From JAWLBM01 sp041687675 (GTDB lineage: Bacteria > Pseudomonadota > Alphaproteobacteria > Rhizobiales > Pleomorphomonadaceae), in contig JAWLBM010000038.1 of NCBI GenBank assembly GCA_041687675.1, positions 1-46,671 of the forward strand: a stretch of DNA of 46,671 nt, given 5' to 3'. The position numbers and the translations under genes are program-made. The notes under the pieces were generated by a model, which saw nothing but the letters and a program-made list of their open reading frames with translations, was not told the origin of the DNA and searched no databases. This document shows positions 8,231-17,199 of the stretch, piece by piece. Position 1 is the first letter of the stretch, and each line of letters begins with the position of its first letter.

Positions 8231-9376
8231 TCAGGACTGGGTCAGCAGGCGTTCGGCGAAGCGGCGGAGGTCCGCCTCCTCCGGCACCCTGCGGCAGCAG
8301 CGGACCATGGGAAGGTTCTCGGGCGCCAGCATGCGTGCGACGAAATCGTCGACGCTCACGCCGGGCGCCTCGAGCGCCACCTCGACGCCGGAGGACCGAA
8401 CCAGCCGCTCGAAGGCGGCCGGCAGCGCGGCGGCGCCGTCGGCCTCGCCCATCGCCGCCGCCACCGCGGCGAAACGGCCGTCCGGATCGTCGGAGGCGAA
8501 CCAGTCGAGCGTGGCGAGGGTCGCCAGCGCCACGGCCCGGCCGTGGTGGACCAGGCACAGCGTGCCGAGGGCGTGGCCCATGGCGTGGCCGATGGTGGTC
8601 CCGGCGTTGTCGATGGCGATGCCGGCGAGGGTCGCCGCCCGCTGCAGCCCCGCCCGGGCCTCGAGATCCTCCGGCCGCTCCAGCGCGCGGCCGAGATGGC
8701 GGACGACGAGCCGGATCGCCTCGTGGGCGAAGAGGTCGACCAGCGGCGAGGCGCGGTTGGAGGTCGCCGCCTCGATGGCATGGACGAGGGCGTCCATCGC
8801 CGTCGCCGCGGTGAGGTCCGGCGGCAGTCCCAGCGTCAGTTCCGGGTCGAGGATCGCCTCGTCGGGCTTCAACTCGTCGCCCCAGAGCCAGCTCTTCACC
8901 CCGTCGTCGCCGGTCAGCACGGAAAAGCGCGTCGTCTCCGAGCCGGTGCCGGAGGTGGTCGGCACGCAGATCCTCGCCAGCGGCTTCGGCGGAAAGGGCC
9001 GCGCCTTCAGCGCGTATTCCGCCGCGCAGAAATCCCCCGCGGCGATGCAGGCGGCCGCCTTGCCGACGTCCATCGCCGAGCCTCCGCCGACGGCCACCAC
9101 CGCCTTCGCCTTGTGCCAGAGCGCCATGGTCGCCGCGTAGTCGGCCGCCAGGGCCGCCGGCTCCGGCTCGAAGCCGTCGAAGGTGACCGGCGCGAGCCCC
9201 GACTTGCGGAGTTCCTCCTCCGCCCGCCCGGTGATCCCGAGAGGCTTCAGCCCCGGGTCGGCGACGAGGAGCACCGTCGCGCCGGGTCCGGCGAGCCGCG
9301 TCGCCGCCTTGCCGATCCGGGCGAGCGCCCCCGGCTCCTGGGTGATCCGGGGAACACGGTCGATCTGCATGCGCAT
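8231..9376 (-). CDS. Iron-containing (type III) alcohol dehydrogenase
   Basis: This 381-residue metal-dependent alcohol dehydrogenase interconverts an alcohol and an aldehyde with NAD(P). The nucleotide-binding block GGGSAMDVGK and the metal ligands in ILDPELT, MDALVHAIE and TTIGHAMGHALG are all present. It lies between the flavoprotein gene (31 bp upstream) and the aldehyde dehydrogenase (26 bp downstream), all on the minus strand, so the three are probably co-transcribed. In Bacillus a type III enzyme of this fold (GbsB) oxidises choline, with GbsA as partner aldehyde dehydrogenase. A similar choline-like role is possible here but not shown, and maleylacetate reductases share the fold. Confidence 0.88.
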   Translation of the reverse strand: MRMQIDRVPRITQEPGALARIGKAATRLAGPGATVLLVADPGLKPLGITGRAEEELRKSGLAPVTFDGFEPEPAALAADYAATMALWHKAKAVVAVGGGSAMDVGKAAACIAAGDFCAAEYALKARPFPPKPLARICVPTTSGTGSETTRFSVLTGDDGVKSWLWGDELKPDEAILDPELTLGLPPDLTAATAMDALVHAIEAATSNRASPLVDLFAHEAIRLVVRHLGRALERPEDLEARAGLQRAATLAGIAIDNAGTTIGHAMGHALGTLCLVHHGRAVALATLATLDWFASDDPDGRFAAVAAAMGEADGAAALPAAFERLVRSSGVEVALEAPGVSVDDFVARMLAPENLPMVRCCRRVPEEADLRRFAERLLTQS

Positions 9377-9407
9377 GCGTCCCCGGTTGCGTGTCCTGCC
9401 GGTCGGA

Positions 9408-11879
9408 TCAGCCCTTCAGCCGGGCTCCCTCCGGATCGTATTGCGGATCGCGGGAAACGGTCGCCGCGTGGCGGGCGCCGAGATACTCGACCTCCAGCGC
9501 GGTGCCGATCCCGGAGATGTCCTTCGGCAGGTAGGCGTAGGCGATGGTCTTCCTCACCGCGTAGCCGTAGTTGGCCGAGGTGACGTAGCCGACCGCCCGC
9601 CCGTCCTGCAGCACCGGCTCCTTGCCGAGCAGCACGCCGCCGTCGTCCAGCGTCAGGCAGCAGAGCTTCGCCTCGAGGCCCGCCGCCTTCTGGGCCTCGG
9701 TCGCCGCCCGGCCGACGAAGTCGCCCGGCTTCTTCAGCGACACCGACCAGCCGAGCCCGGCCTCCAGCGCGGTGCGGTCGCCGTGGAGGTCGGCGCCGGC
9801 GAGGCGGTAGCCCTTCTCGATCCGCAAGGAATCCAGCGCGCCGATGCCGCAGGCGACCAGGCCCTGCGGCAGGCCAACCTCCATCAGGCTGTCCCACAGC
9901 GCCCGCCCGTGCGGCGCGCCGACATAGATCTCGAAGCCGAGTTCGCCGGCGTAGGAGATGCGCAGCACCCGCGCCTTCAGGTAGCCGACGGCGATCTCGC
10001 GCGATCGGTAGTAGGGCAGCGCCGCGTCGGAGACGTCGTCGTCGGTCAGGGCGGAGAGGATGTCGCGCGCCCGCGGCCCCCAGAGGCCGACGCCGCAAAG
10101 CTCGTCGGTGAGGTTGCGGATCGCGACGCTCTCGGCAAAGCCCCTCGCCCGCCGCACCCGCTCCAAGTGGGCGAGGTCGGCAAGTCCGGAGCCGGTGCCG
10201 GTGAGGATCAGCCAGTCCTCCTCGCCGGTGCGCACCACCACCATGTCGGAGAGCACGCCGCCGCGGCGGTTGAGCATGCAGCTGTAGACCACCTGCCCGA
10301 CCGGCTTGTCGACGTCGTTGGCGAGCACGTGGTTGAGGAAGGCGCCGGCGCGCGGGCCGGACACCTTCAGCTTGGTGAAGGTGGAGATGTCGTAGAGGCC
10401 GGCGGCGCCGCGCGTCGCCAGCGCCTCGGCGCCCTGGATCGGCGACCACTCGATGGCGCCCCATCCCTCCCGCCGCGGCAGGTCGAGGTTGCCGAGGAGG
10501 TCCTGGTTGGCCTCGAACCACGCCGGCCTCTCCCAGCCGGCGACCTCCCAGAAGTGCGCCTTGCGGGCGAGGTGCCGCTCGTGCATCGGCGTGGTGCGGA
10601 GCCCGCGGGCGACGCTCGGCGTCATCAGCGGGTGGATGATGTCGTAGACCTCGCGGTACTGCTGGGCGCCGCGGTCGCGCACATAGGGGCGGGTCTGCTG
10701 GAACCTGGCGAAGCGGTTGACGTCCGCCTCGCGGATGTCGATGCCGGGGTCGCCCTCGATCATCCAGTGCGCCATCGACCGGCCGATGCCGGCGGAGTGG
10801 GTGATCCAGACGCCCTCGCAGACCCAGAAGCCCGGCAGTTCGGCGTGCTCGCCCATCAGCGGCATGCCGTCCGGCGGGAAGGAGAAGATGCCGTTGAAGG
10901 CGTCGGCGTGGGGCACGCCCTCCACCATCGGGAACAGGTTGACGGTCGCCCGGTGGCACTCGCCGAAATGCTCCGGCGTGAACTCCATGCAGGAGGGCAT
11001 CCGCGGGGCCTTGTCCACGGGCAGCAGGTCCTCCGCATCGACCGGCAGCGGCACGTGGCGGTAGTTGCCGATGCCGAACTGGCCGAAGTGCTGGCGGAAG
11101 TAGAGCGAGTGGTCCTGCGCGCGGATCAGCGGCATCACGCTCTCCACCGTACCGCCCTTGGAAAGTTCGCGCAGCGCCGGGATCTCCGCCGTCTTGACGT
11201 ACTGGTGCTGCATCGGCTGCAGCGAGACCGGGGCGCCGGCGAGCCGGCCGATCTTCGGGCCCCAGATGCCGGCGCAGCAGAGCACCATCTCCGCCTCGAT
11301 GCGGCCGTGGTCGGTGAGGACGGCCGAGATGCGCCCGCCGGCCTTCTCGAAGCCGGTGACGGTGACACATCCGTGAAAGGCGATGCCCGCCGCCTCGGCC
11401 TCGCGGCCCATGGCGGTCGCGGCGAGCAGCGGCCGGCCGATGCAGTCGTCCGGCACGTAGAGGCCGCCGTGGATCCGGGTCTCGTCGATCACCGGGATCA
11501 TCCGCTTTACCTCGGACGGGGTCAGGATCTCGCCCGGGATGCCCCAGCTCTGCTGCAGGCCGCGCCGGCGCTTCGCCTCCTGCAGCCGCTCGGGCGTCTC
11601 GGCGAGTTCGACGCCGCCGAGGAAGGCGGCGCCGGAGAGCCCGTCCGCCTCAAGTCCGGCGAAGAGGCCGATGGTGTAGCGCGCCCAGGCCGACATGGTC
11701 CGCGACCCGTTGGTCTGGAACATGCCGCCCGGCGCATGGCTGGTGGAGCCGCCGGTGCGGTAGAGCGGCCCCTGGTCGATCACCACCACGTCGGTGACGC
11801 CGAGCTTCGCCAGGTGGTAGGCCGTCGCCGTTCCCGCGATGCCCGCGCCGATGATGACGATGCGCGCCCGATCCCGCAT
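9408..11879 (-). CDS. Dimethylglycine/sarcosine dehydrogenase-like FAD protein with GcvT domains
   Basis: This 823-residue protein has the DMGDH architecture: an FAD-binding DAO domain (about 1-390) with the Rossmann motif GAGIAG at 11-16, a linker, then GcvT and GcvT C-terminal domains (about 445-810) that bind tetrahydrofolate. In this family the flavin domain demethylates an N-methylated amine such as dimethylglycine or sarcosine and the folate domain captures the one-carbon unit. Residues 43-51 (GGSTSHAPG, His48) match the segment that carries the flavin-linked histidine in dimethylglycine oxidases. It is the first gene of the three-gene minus-strand run with the alcohol and aldehyde dehydrogenases. 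The exact substrate cannot be told from sequence. Confidence 0.9.
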   Translation of the reverse strand: MRDRARIVIIGAGIAGTATAYHLAKLGVTDVVVIDQGPLYRTGGSTSHAPGGMFQTNGSRTMSAWARYTIGLFAGLEADGLSGAAFLGGVELAETPERLQEAKRRRGLQQSWGIPGEILTPSEVKRMIPVIDETRIHGGLYVPDDCIGRPLLAATAMGREAEAAGIAFHGCVTVTGFEKAGGRISAVLTDHGRIEAEMVLCCAGIWGPKIGRLAGAPVSLQPMQHQYVKTAEIPALRELSKGGTVESVMPLIRAQDHSLYFRQHFGQFGIGNYRHVPLPVDAEDLLPVDKAPRMPSCMEFTPEHFGECHRATVNLFPMVEGVPHADAFNGIFSFPPDGMPLMGEHAELPGFWVCEGVWITHSAGIGRSMAHWMIEGDPGIDIREADVNRFARFQQTRPYVRDRGAQQYREVYDIIHPLMTPSVARGLRTTPMHERHLARKAHFWEVAGWERPAWFEANQDLLGNLDLPRREGWGAIEWSPIQGAEALATRGAAGLYDISTFTKLKVSGPRAGAFLNHVLANDVDKPVGQVVYSCMLNRRGGVLSDMVVVRTGEEDWLILTGTGSGLADLAHLERVRRARGFAESVAIRNLTDELCGVGLWGPRARDILSALTDDDVSDAALPYYRSREIAVGYLKARVLRISYAGELGFEIYVGAPHGRALWDSLMEVGLPQGLVACGIGALDSLRIEKGYRLAGADLHGDRTALEAGLGWSVSLKKPGDFVGRAATEAQKAAGLEAKLCCLTLDDGGVLLGKEPVLQDGRAVGYVTSANYGYAVRKTIAYAYLPKDISGIGTALEVEYLGARHAATVSRDPQYDPEGARLKG

Positions 11880-12065
11880 GGACCTTCCCCCGTTCTCGCC
11901 TTCCGGTCAGGACCTCAGGCTCGCCAAAAGCGCCGGGCCTGAAAAGGCCGGGGGGCGACACCTGATGGAAGGAATGCGACAGGGATGGCGGGTCCGTACA
12001 AGCCCGCAGAAGGGCTTCCGGGGTGCGCGCCGCGGCAGGACCGGCCCGCCGCAGCCCTCGCCGCC

Positions 12066-13433
12066 TCACGCGGCGTCGGACACCACGCGATTGCGGCCGG
12101 CGTGCTTGGCGCGGTAGAGGGCGAGGTCGGCGCGCTTCAGCAGCGTTTCCGGCGTGTCGTCCGGCCAGATCACCGAGGCGACTCCGACGGAGACGGTCAC
12201 CGTCATGGCGTGGCTGCCGCCGGCGATGCGGAAGGGTTCCGCGGCGATGCGGTCGCGGATGCGCTCGGCGACCACCCCGGCGTCCTCGATCGAGGTGTCC
12301 GGCATGGCGATCACGAACTCCTCGCCGCCGTGCCGGCAGGCGAGGTCGATGCCGCGGATGGACCGGCGCAGGCGCTTGCTCACCTCGCGCAGCACGTCGT
12401 CGCCGGCGTCGTGGCCGTGGGTGTCGTTGACCTCCTTGAAGTGGTCGACGTCGATCACCAGCACCGCCAGTTCCCGTTCGCGCTGCACCGCATGGGCAAC
12501 CAGCGGGCCGAGCTGCATGTCGAGGTAGCGCCGGTTGTGCAGGCCGGTGAGCGAGTCCATCACCGCCATCTCCATCGACAGCATGACGTTGTCGCGCAGG
12601 CGGTCGTTGTAGCGCTTGCGGCGCACCTGGGTGCGGACCCGGGCGAGCAGCTCGTGCGGGTCCACCGGCCGCACCAGGTAGTCGTTGACGCCGAGGTCGA
12701 GGCCGCGCATCAGCCGCGGCCCGTCCTCCGGCTCGGTGACTAGCAGGATCGGCAGGAAGCGCGTGCGCTCCAGCGAGCGGAGCTGCGAGCAGAGCCTGAG
12801 CGCGTCGGCGCCCTCCAGCCGGATGTCCACGACGACCAGGTCGAACGCACCTTCGGCGGCGCGGAACAGCGCCTCCTCGGGCCGCGCCTCGACCTCGGTC
12901 TCGTGCTCGGCCGCGAGCATCTCGACCATCCGCTCCGCCGACTGCCGGCGGCTGTCGACGAGCAGCACGCGCCCAGGCCCGCCGGCGGGATCCTCCAGCC
13001 GCACCGGCTCGTCGAAGCCGAGCCGGCCGGCCGCGCCGCGAAGGTGCAGCTCGTCGGTCAGCATCTTGAGGCGGACGAGGCTCTTCACCCGGGTGATCAG
13101 CGCCGTGTCGGAGACGGGCTTGGTCAGGAAGTCGTCGGCGCCGGCCTCCAGCCCGCGGATGCGGTCGGCGGCCTGGTCGAGCGCGGTCACCATCACCACC
13201 GGGATGTGGCACAGGCGCGGGTCGGCCTTGATGCGGCGGCAGACCTCGAAGCCGTCGAGGCCCGGCATCATCACGTCGAGGAGGACGAGGTCGAAGGGCG
13301 AGCGCACCAGCGCCTCCAGCGCCTCGGCGCCGGAGCCGGCGGTGACAACGTCGAAGTATTCGGCGCCGAGGCGCGCCTCGAGCAGGCGCACGTTGGCGAC
13401 GATGTCGTCGACCACGAGGATGCGCGCGGTCAT
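12066..13433 (-). CDS. pleD: PleD-type response regulator diguanylate cyclase
   Basis: This 455-residue protein makes cyclic di-GMP from two GTP. Receiver domain 1 (about 1-120) keeps Asp9, Asp10, the phosphoacceptor Asp53 and a lysine in TKPVS. Receiver domain 2 (about 155-270) has a degenerate acidic pocket (VLLVD in place of VDD), as expected for the dimer-adaptor domain. The GGDEF domain (about 290-455) has GGEEF at 369-373 and an intact inhibitory site RGID at 360-363, so product feedback should work. It lies 7 bp behind divK, the classical Caulobacter/Hyphomicrobiales pair that controls polar development. In Caulobacter PleC and DivJ act on both proteins. Confidence 0.95.
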   Translation of the reverse strand: MTARILVVDDIVANVRLLEARLGAEYFDVVTAGSGAEALEALVRSPFDLVLLDVMMPGLDGFEVCRRIKADPRLCHIPVVMVTALDQAADRIRGLEAGADDFLTKPVSDTALITRVKSLVRLKMLTDELHLRGAAGRLGFDEPVRLEDPAGGPGRVLLVDSRRQSAERMVEMLAAEHETEVEARPEEALFRAAEGAFDLVVVDIRLEGADALRLCSQLRSLERTRFLPILLVTEPEDGPRLMRGLDLGVNDYLVRPVDPHELLARVRTQVRRKRYNDRLRDNVMLSMEMAVMDSLTGLHNRRYLDMQLGPLVAHAVQRERELAVLVIDVDHFKEVNDTHGHDAGDDVLREVSKRLRRSIRGIDLACRHGGEEFVIAMPDTSIEDAGVVAERIRDRIAAEPFRIAGGSHAMTVTVSVGVASVIWPDDTPETLLKRADLALYRAKHAGRNRVVSDAA

Positions 13434-13440
13434 GACGGGA

Positions 13441-13812
13441 TCACCCTTCCCCGATGTAGGCGCGCACCGTTTCCAGGAACTTGGAGACCGAGATCGGCTT
13501 GGAGATGTAGGCCTCGCAGCCGCCCTGGCGGATCCGTTCCTCGTCGCCCTTCATGGCGAAGGCCGTCACTGCGATCACCGGGATCGCCCGCAGGTCGTCG
13601 TCTTCCTTGATCCACTTGGTGACCTCCAGCCCGGACACCTCCGGCAGCTGGATGTCCATCAGGATCAGGTCCGGCCGGTGGGCGCGGGCAAGGTCCAGCG
13701 CCTCGATCCCGTTGCGGGTCTGGATGGTCTGGTAGCCATGCGCCTCGAGGAGGTCGTGGAAGAGCTTCATGTTGAGCTCGTTGTCCTCGACGATGAGAAC
13801 GGTCTTGGCCAT
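13441..13812 (-). CDS. divK: Single-domain response regulator DivK
   Basis: This 123-residue receiver-only protein has the acidic pair Glu9/Asp10, the phosphoacceptor Asp53 in ILMDIQLPE, a switch Thr/Ala segment in AVTAFAM and the lysine in ISKPIS. In alphaproteobacteria DivK is phosphorylated by DivJ, dephosphorylated by PleC, and feeds through DivL-CckA to CtrA. The ATG at 13812 gives the exact family N-terminus (MAKTVLIVEDNE); an upstream in-frame start would add unrelated residues. It is the first gene of the divK-pleD operon. Confidence 0.96.
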   Translation of the reverse strand: MAKTVLIVEDNELNMKLFHDLLEAHGYQTIQTRNGIEALDLARAHRPDLILMDIQLPEVSGLEVTKWIKEDDDLRAIPVIAVTAFAMKGDEERIRQGGCEAYISKPISVSKFLETVRAYIGEG

Positions 13813-13999
13813 TCCACGTACTTCCTGCTGGCGGGGCGGGGTGCCGGGCACCTGGCCCCCGTGCGTCGAGGACACGTCATGCGACGGATGGCCGCCGATG
13901 GCAAGCTATCGGGGCGAATGCCGCTTGCGCGGCCGATTCCGTTTGGAGAACAATAGCCTTGAAAACTTACCTGAAGGCAAACGGAGGCGAAGACGGCGG

Positions 14000-14278
14000 A
14001 TGCGGCGGCTGACGCGCGACGATGCTGAGGAAATCGCGGTGAAAGGCCTCGCCTTCCTTGCCGGGGAGCCGGAGGCGCTCGGCCGCTTCCTCGCCCTCAG
14101 CGGCATCGGGCCGGCGGACCTCAGGCGGGCCGCGGCGGAGCCGGGCTTCCTCGCCGGGGTGCTGGAGTTCTTCCTCGAGGACGAGGCGCTGCTGCTGGCC
14201 TTCGCCACCCACGCCAACCTGCGGCCCACCATGGTCGCCGCCGCCCGCTTCGCGATCGTCGGCCGGATCGAGCACTGA
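14000..14278 (+). CDS. DUF3572 family protein
   Basis: This 92-residue, mostly helical and soluble protein matches the DUF3572 family in length and in the blocks AEEIAVKGLAFLAGEP and LRPTMVAAA. Its function is unknown. In Hyphomicrobiales this gene usually sits between divK-pleD and dinB, as here. The ATG at 14000 gives the normal family length. The gap before it (13813-13999) separates it from the divergent divK and should contain both promoters; I see no clear boxes. Confidence 0.8.
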   Translation: MRRLTRDDAEEIAVKGLAFLAGEPEALGRFLALSGIGPADLRRAAAEPGFLAGVLEFFLEDEALLLAFATHANLRPTMVAAARFAIVGRIEH

Positions 14279-14351
14279 CCCCCGTTGCGGCCGCGCGGGC
14301 GCGGGAGCACACTCGCCGGCAGAGCCCGACTCCCGTCCCGGAACCCCACGC

Positions 14352-15632
14352 GTGAGCGCCACCGGCTTCTGTCGCGATTGCCTGGAGCCGCTCGCCGGCG
14401 AGGGCCGGCGCTGCCCCGCCTGCGGCAGCCCGCGGCTGTTGCGCCACCCGGAGCTCGACCGGCTCTCCATCGCCCATGTCGACTGCGACGCCTTCTACGC
14501 CTCGGTCGAGAAGCGCGACGACCCGGGCCTGCGCGACCGGCCGGTGATCGTCGGGGGCGGCCGGCGCGGCGTCGTCGCCACCTGCTGCTACATCGCCCGC
14601 ATCCGCGGCGTGCGCTCGGCGATGCCGATGTTCAAGGCCCTCGCCGCCTGCCCCGACGCGGTGGTGATCAAGCCCGACATGGAGAAGTACGCCCGGGTCG
14701 GCCGCGAGGTCCGCTCGATGATGCTGGAGCTGACCCCGCTGGTGGAGCCGCTCTCCATCGACGAGGCCTTCCTCGACCTCGGCGGCACCGAGCGCCTGCA
14801 CGGCGGCTCGCCCGCGCTGACCCTCGCCCGCTTCGCCCGGCGGGTGGAGAGCGAGATCGGGATCACCGTCTCCGTCGGCCTCGCCCCCAACAAGTTCCTC
14901 GCCAAGATCGCTTCCGACCTCGGCAAGCCGCGCGGCTTCTCGGTGATCGGCGAGGCGGAGAAGCGCACGTTCCTTGCGACGCGGCCGGTCACCGCGATCT
15001 GGGGGGTCGGCGCCGCCCTCGCGACCCGCCTCGCCGCCGACGGGATCCGCACCATCGCCGAGGTCCAGGCGATGGACGCGGCGGACCTCGCCCGCCGCTA
15101 TGGAGCGATGGGCCTCAGGATGGCGAAGCTCGCCGCCGGCGAGGACGACCGCCGGGTGGAGCCCGGCCACGTCCGCAAGAGCGTCGGCGCCGAGACCACC
15201 TTCGACGCCGACGTCGCCGATCCTGCGGCGTTGAGGCCGACGCTCCGCCGCCTCGCCGAGAAGGTCGCCGCGCGGCTCAAGGCCGACGGCATCGCCGGAC
15301 GGACGGTGACGCTGAAGCTGAAGACCGCCGACTTCCGCCTGCAGACCCGCGCCCGGCGGCTCGCCGACCCGACCCAGCTCGCCGGCCGCATCTTCGAGGC
15401 GGCGGACGATCTCCTCGCCCGCGAGCCGAAGGGCCCCAGCTACAGGCTCGTCGGCGTGCAGGTCTCCGACCTCGAGCCCGGCCTTCGCGCCGATCCCTCC
15501 GACCTCGTCGACGTCGGCGCCGGCCGCCGCGCGGCGGCGGAGCGGGCGATGGACGCGGTGCGGGCGAAGTTCGGGCGGGCCGCGGTCGAGACGGGCCTCG
15601 TCTTCGACGACCCGCTGAAGCGCGGGCGCTGA
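14352..15632 (+). CDS. dinB: DNA polymerase IV (Y family, translesion)
   Basis: This 426-residue error-prone polymerase copies past damaged bases. The N-terminus carries a small zinc-ribbon-like segment, CRDC and CPAC, ahead of the palm, a variant frequent in alphaproteobacterial DinB. Metal-binding acids are Asp44 in HVDCDAFYASVE and Asp137/Glu138 in SIDEAFLD. The helix-hairpin-helix and little-finger regions follow normally. A GTG at 14352 is chosen as start because it directly precedes the ribbon and no ATG fits. I see no clear LexA box upstream. The gene ends two bases before the convergent eipB stop. Confidence 0.94.
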   Translation: MSATGFCRDCLEPLAGEGRRCPACGSPRLLRHPELDRLSIAHVDCDAFYASVEKRDDPGLRDRPVIVGGGRRGVVATCCYIARIRGVRSAMPMFKALAACPDAVVIKPDMEKYARVGREVRSMMLELTPLVEPLSIDEAFLDLGGTERLHGGSPALTLARFARRVESEIGITVSVGLAPNKFLAKIASDLGKPRGFSVIGEAEKRTFLATRPVTAIWGVGAALATRLAADGIRTIAEVQAMDAADLARRYGAMGLRMAKLAAGEDDRRVEPGHVRKSVGAETTFDADVADPAALRPTLRRLAEKVAARLKADGIAGRTVTLKLKTADFRLQTRARRLADPTQLAGRIFEAADDLLAREPKGPSYRLVGVQVSDLEPGLRADPSDLVDVGAGRRAAAERAMDAVRAKFGRAAVETGLVFDDPLKRGR

Positions 15633-15634
15633 GG

Positions 15635-16453
15635 TCAGCCGCCCTCGGCGCACTCCGTCTCGGGGAGGGCCTCGTAGTCGACCAGCGTGCCGGACAGCGC
15701 GAAGTCGCCGTAGTCCATGGTGAGGTCGGTGGAGACGCCGTTCTCCCAGAGGTCGAAGGAGATGGCGTATTCCGGCACCCGGTCGCCGGCGACGCTGTCG
15801 TCGAAGTAGGCGACGCTCACCGGCCAGCGGATCATGTCGCCGATGCGCCGGGCGTCCGGTCCCGCCGGCGTCGTCCGCGGCGGCCCGATCACGGCGGTGG
15901 TGGCGTAGACCTTGTCGCCCGTCTCGGCGCCGTCGAACACCACCTGCTCCAGCACCGTCCGGCCGTCCTCGGCGGCCTCGAGGATCCGCCTGACATGGGT
16001 GGTCGGGAAGATCGGCTGGCGCTCGAAGACGATCGTCCGGTCCTCCGGCTCCACGAGGTCCACCTTGGCGCCATCCTCCGTTCGGGTGGCGGTGCCCTTC
16101 ACCTCGTCGGTCAGGACCTGGTCGGTGTAGGTCTGCGACAGGAACTGGAACGTCTCGCCGTCGCCCGCCTCGAAGGACGACGTGCGCAGATCGGTGACCG
16201 TGGTCCGGAAGTCGGCGTCGGTGGTCTCGATCACGAAGCGGAAGTTGACCGTGTATCCCTCGCAGGCGTCGCCGGTGAACTCGAACACCATCCGCCCGGT
16301 GACGGATGCGTCGGCGCCGTCGGCGCGGGGCCGCCCCTCCGCCACGGCGAGATCGTAGACGGCGCGGTGCGGCGCCAGCGTGACCTCTGCCGCGGCGGGG
16401 ATCGCGATCGCGGCGAGGATCAATGCGGCCACAGGAATGCGAATGAGGCTCAT
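15635..16453 (-). CDS. eipB: EipB-type periplasmic envelope integrity protein (DUF1849)
   Basis: This 272-residue protein has a signal peptide ending near AIPAAA (residue 22) and a mature part starting close to the family block LAPHRAVYDL. The DUF1849/EipB fold is a beta-spiral. Brucella EipB keeps the envelope stable and has a conserved disulfide joining an early and a very late cysteine. Here Cys64 and Cys268 are placed the same way and are the only cysteines in the mature part. The ATG at 16453 gives a good signal peptide; a longer in-frame start would spoil it. The function is carried over from the family. Confidence 0.85.
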   Translation of the reverse strand: MSLIRIPVAALILAAIAIPAAAEVTLAPHRAVYDLAVAEGRPRADGADASVTGRMVFEFTGDACEGYTVNFRFVIETTDADFRTTVTDLRTSSFEAGDGETFQFLSQTYTDQVLTDEVKGTATRTEDGAKVDLVEPEDRTIVFERQPIFPTTHVRRILEAAEDGRTVLEQVVFDGAETGDKVYATTAVIGPPRTTPAGPDARRIGDMIRWPVSVAYFDDSVAGDRVPEYAISFDLWENGVSTDLTMDYGDFALSGTLVDYEALPETECAEGG

Positions 16454-16687
16454 GTCATCCTTCTCGGGCCGTCCGGCGGCCGCTGCGATCCTCCGCCCGC
16501 GATCCGGCGGCATTGCGGCGGCGAGTCGGATCGTTGTGCGGAGCGTAGCAGGCGGCGGGCCGGCACGTCACCCGGTCGTGCGCCCGCTTGCACCGGCCCG
16601 AGAGGTCGTCCACAAGACGGGACGCGACGAGAATACGGCGGCGGCAGGCGTCCTGCGAGTCGCCTGCGAGCGAGAGGAGTATGAGCC

Positions 16688-17152
16688 ATGGCGGGCAAGG
16701 TGGAGACGGCGCTGGCGGACCTCGGGATCACCCTGCCGGAGGCACCGGCCCCGGCGGCGAACTACGTGCCCTCGGTCCGCACCGGCAACCTCCTCTATGT
16801 CTCCGGGCAGATCTCCCGCGTCCCGGGCGGCGAGGAGGTGCTCGGAACCCTCGGAGCCGGGCTCGGCGTCGCCGAGGGCCGGCGGGCGGCGGAACTCTGC
16901 GCCCTTGCCATCCTCGCCCAGGCCAAGGCCGCCCTCGGCGACCTCGACCGGATCGTGCGCCTCGTCCGTCTCAACGGCTTCGTCCAGTCCACCGCCGAGT
17001 TCAAGGACCACCCGCAGGTGATCAACGGCGCCTCCGACCTGATGGCGAAGGTGCTGGGCGAGGCCGGCCGGCACTCCCGCTGCGCCCTCGGCGTCATCAG
17101 CCTGCCCTTCGGCGTCGCCGTCGAGATCGACGCCGTGATCGAGGTGGCCTGA
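16688..17152 (+). CDS. RidA/YjgF family enamine/imine deaminase
   Basis: This 154-residue protein belongs to the RidA group, which hydrolyses reactive enamines and imines released by PLP enzymes. The longer N-terminal half and the block HSRCALGVISLPFGVAVEID, with the arginine before the G-V-x-x-L-P turn, fit the 150-residue YjgF-like branch often found beside GDPD genes. A GGAG lies about 10 bases before the ATG. It starts a forward run with GDPD, a COG3146 acyltransferase, a HIT protein and RNase R. The gap before it (16454-16687) holds no gene. Confidence 0.88.
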   Translation: MAGKVETALADLGITLPEAPAPAANYVPSVRTGNLLYVSGQISRVPGGEEVLGTLGAGLGVAEGRRAAELCALAILAQAKAALGDLDRIVRLVRLNGFVQSTAEFKDHPQVINGASDLMAKVLGEAGRHSRCALGVISLPFGVAVEIDAVIEVA

Positions 17153-17199
17153 GGCTCCCGCCCGTACCCGCCGACGCCCCTCCTCCCGACGGTCCCGAG

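Noticed and set aside
14279..14351. LexA box before dinB
   Set aside because: No GTTC-N7-GTTC or similar direct repeat is found in the short gap.
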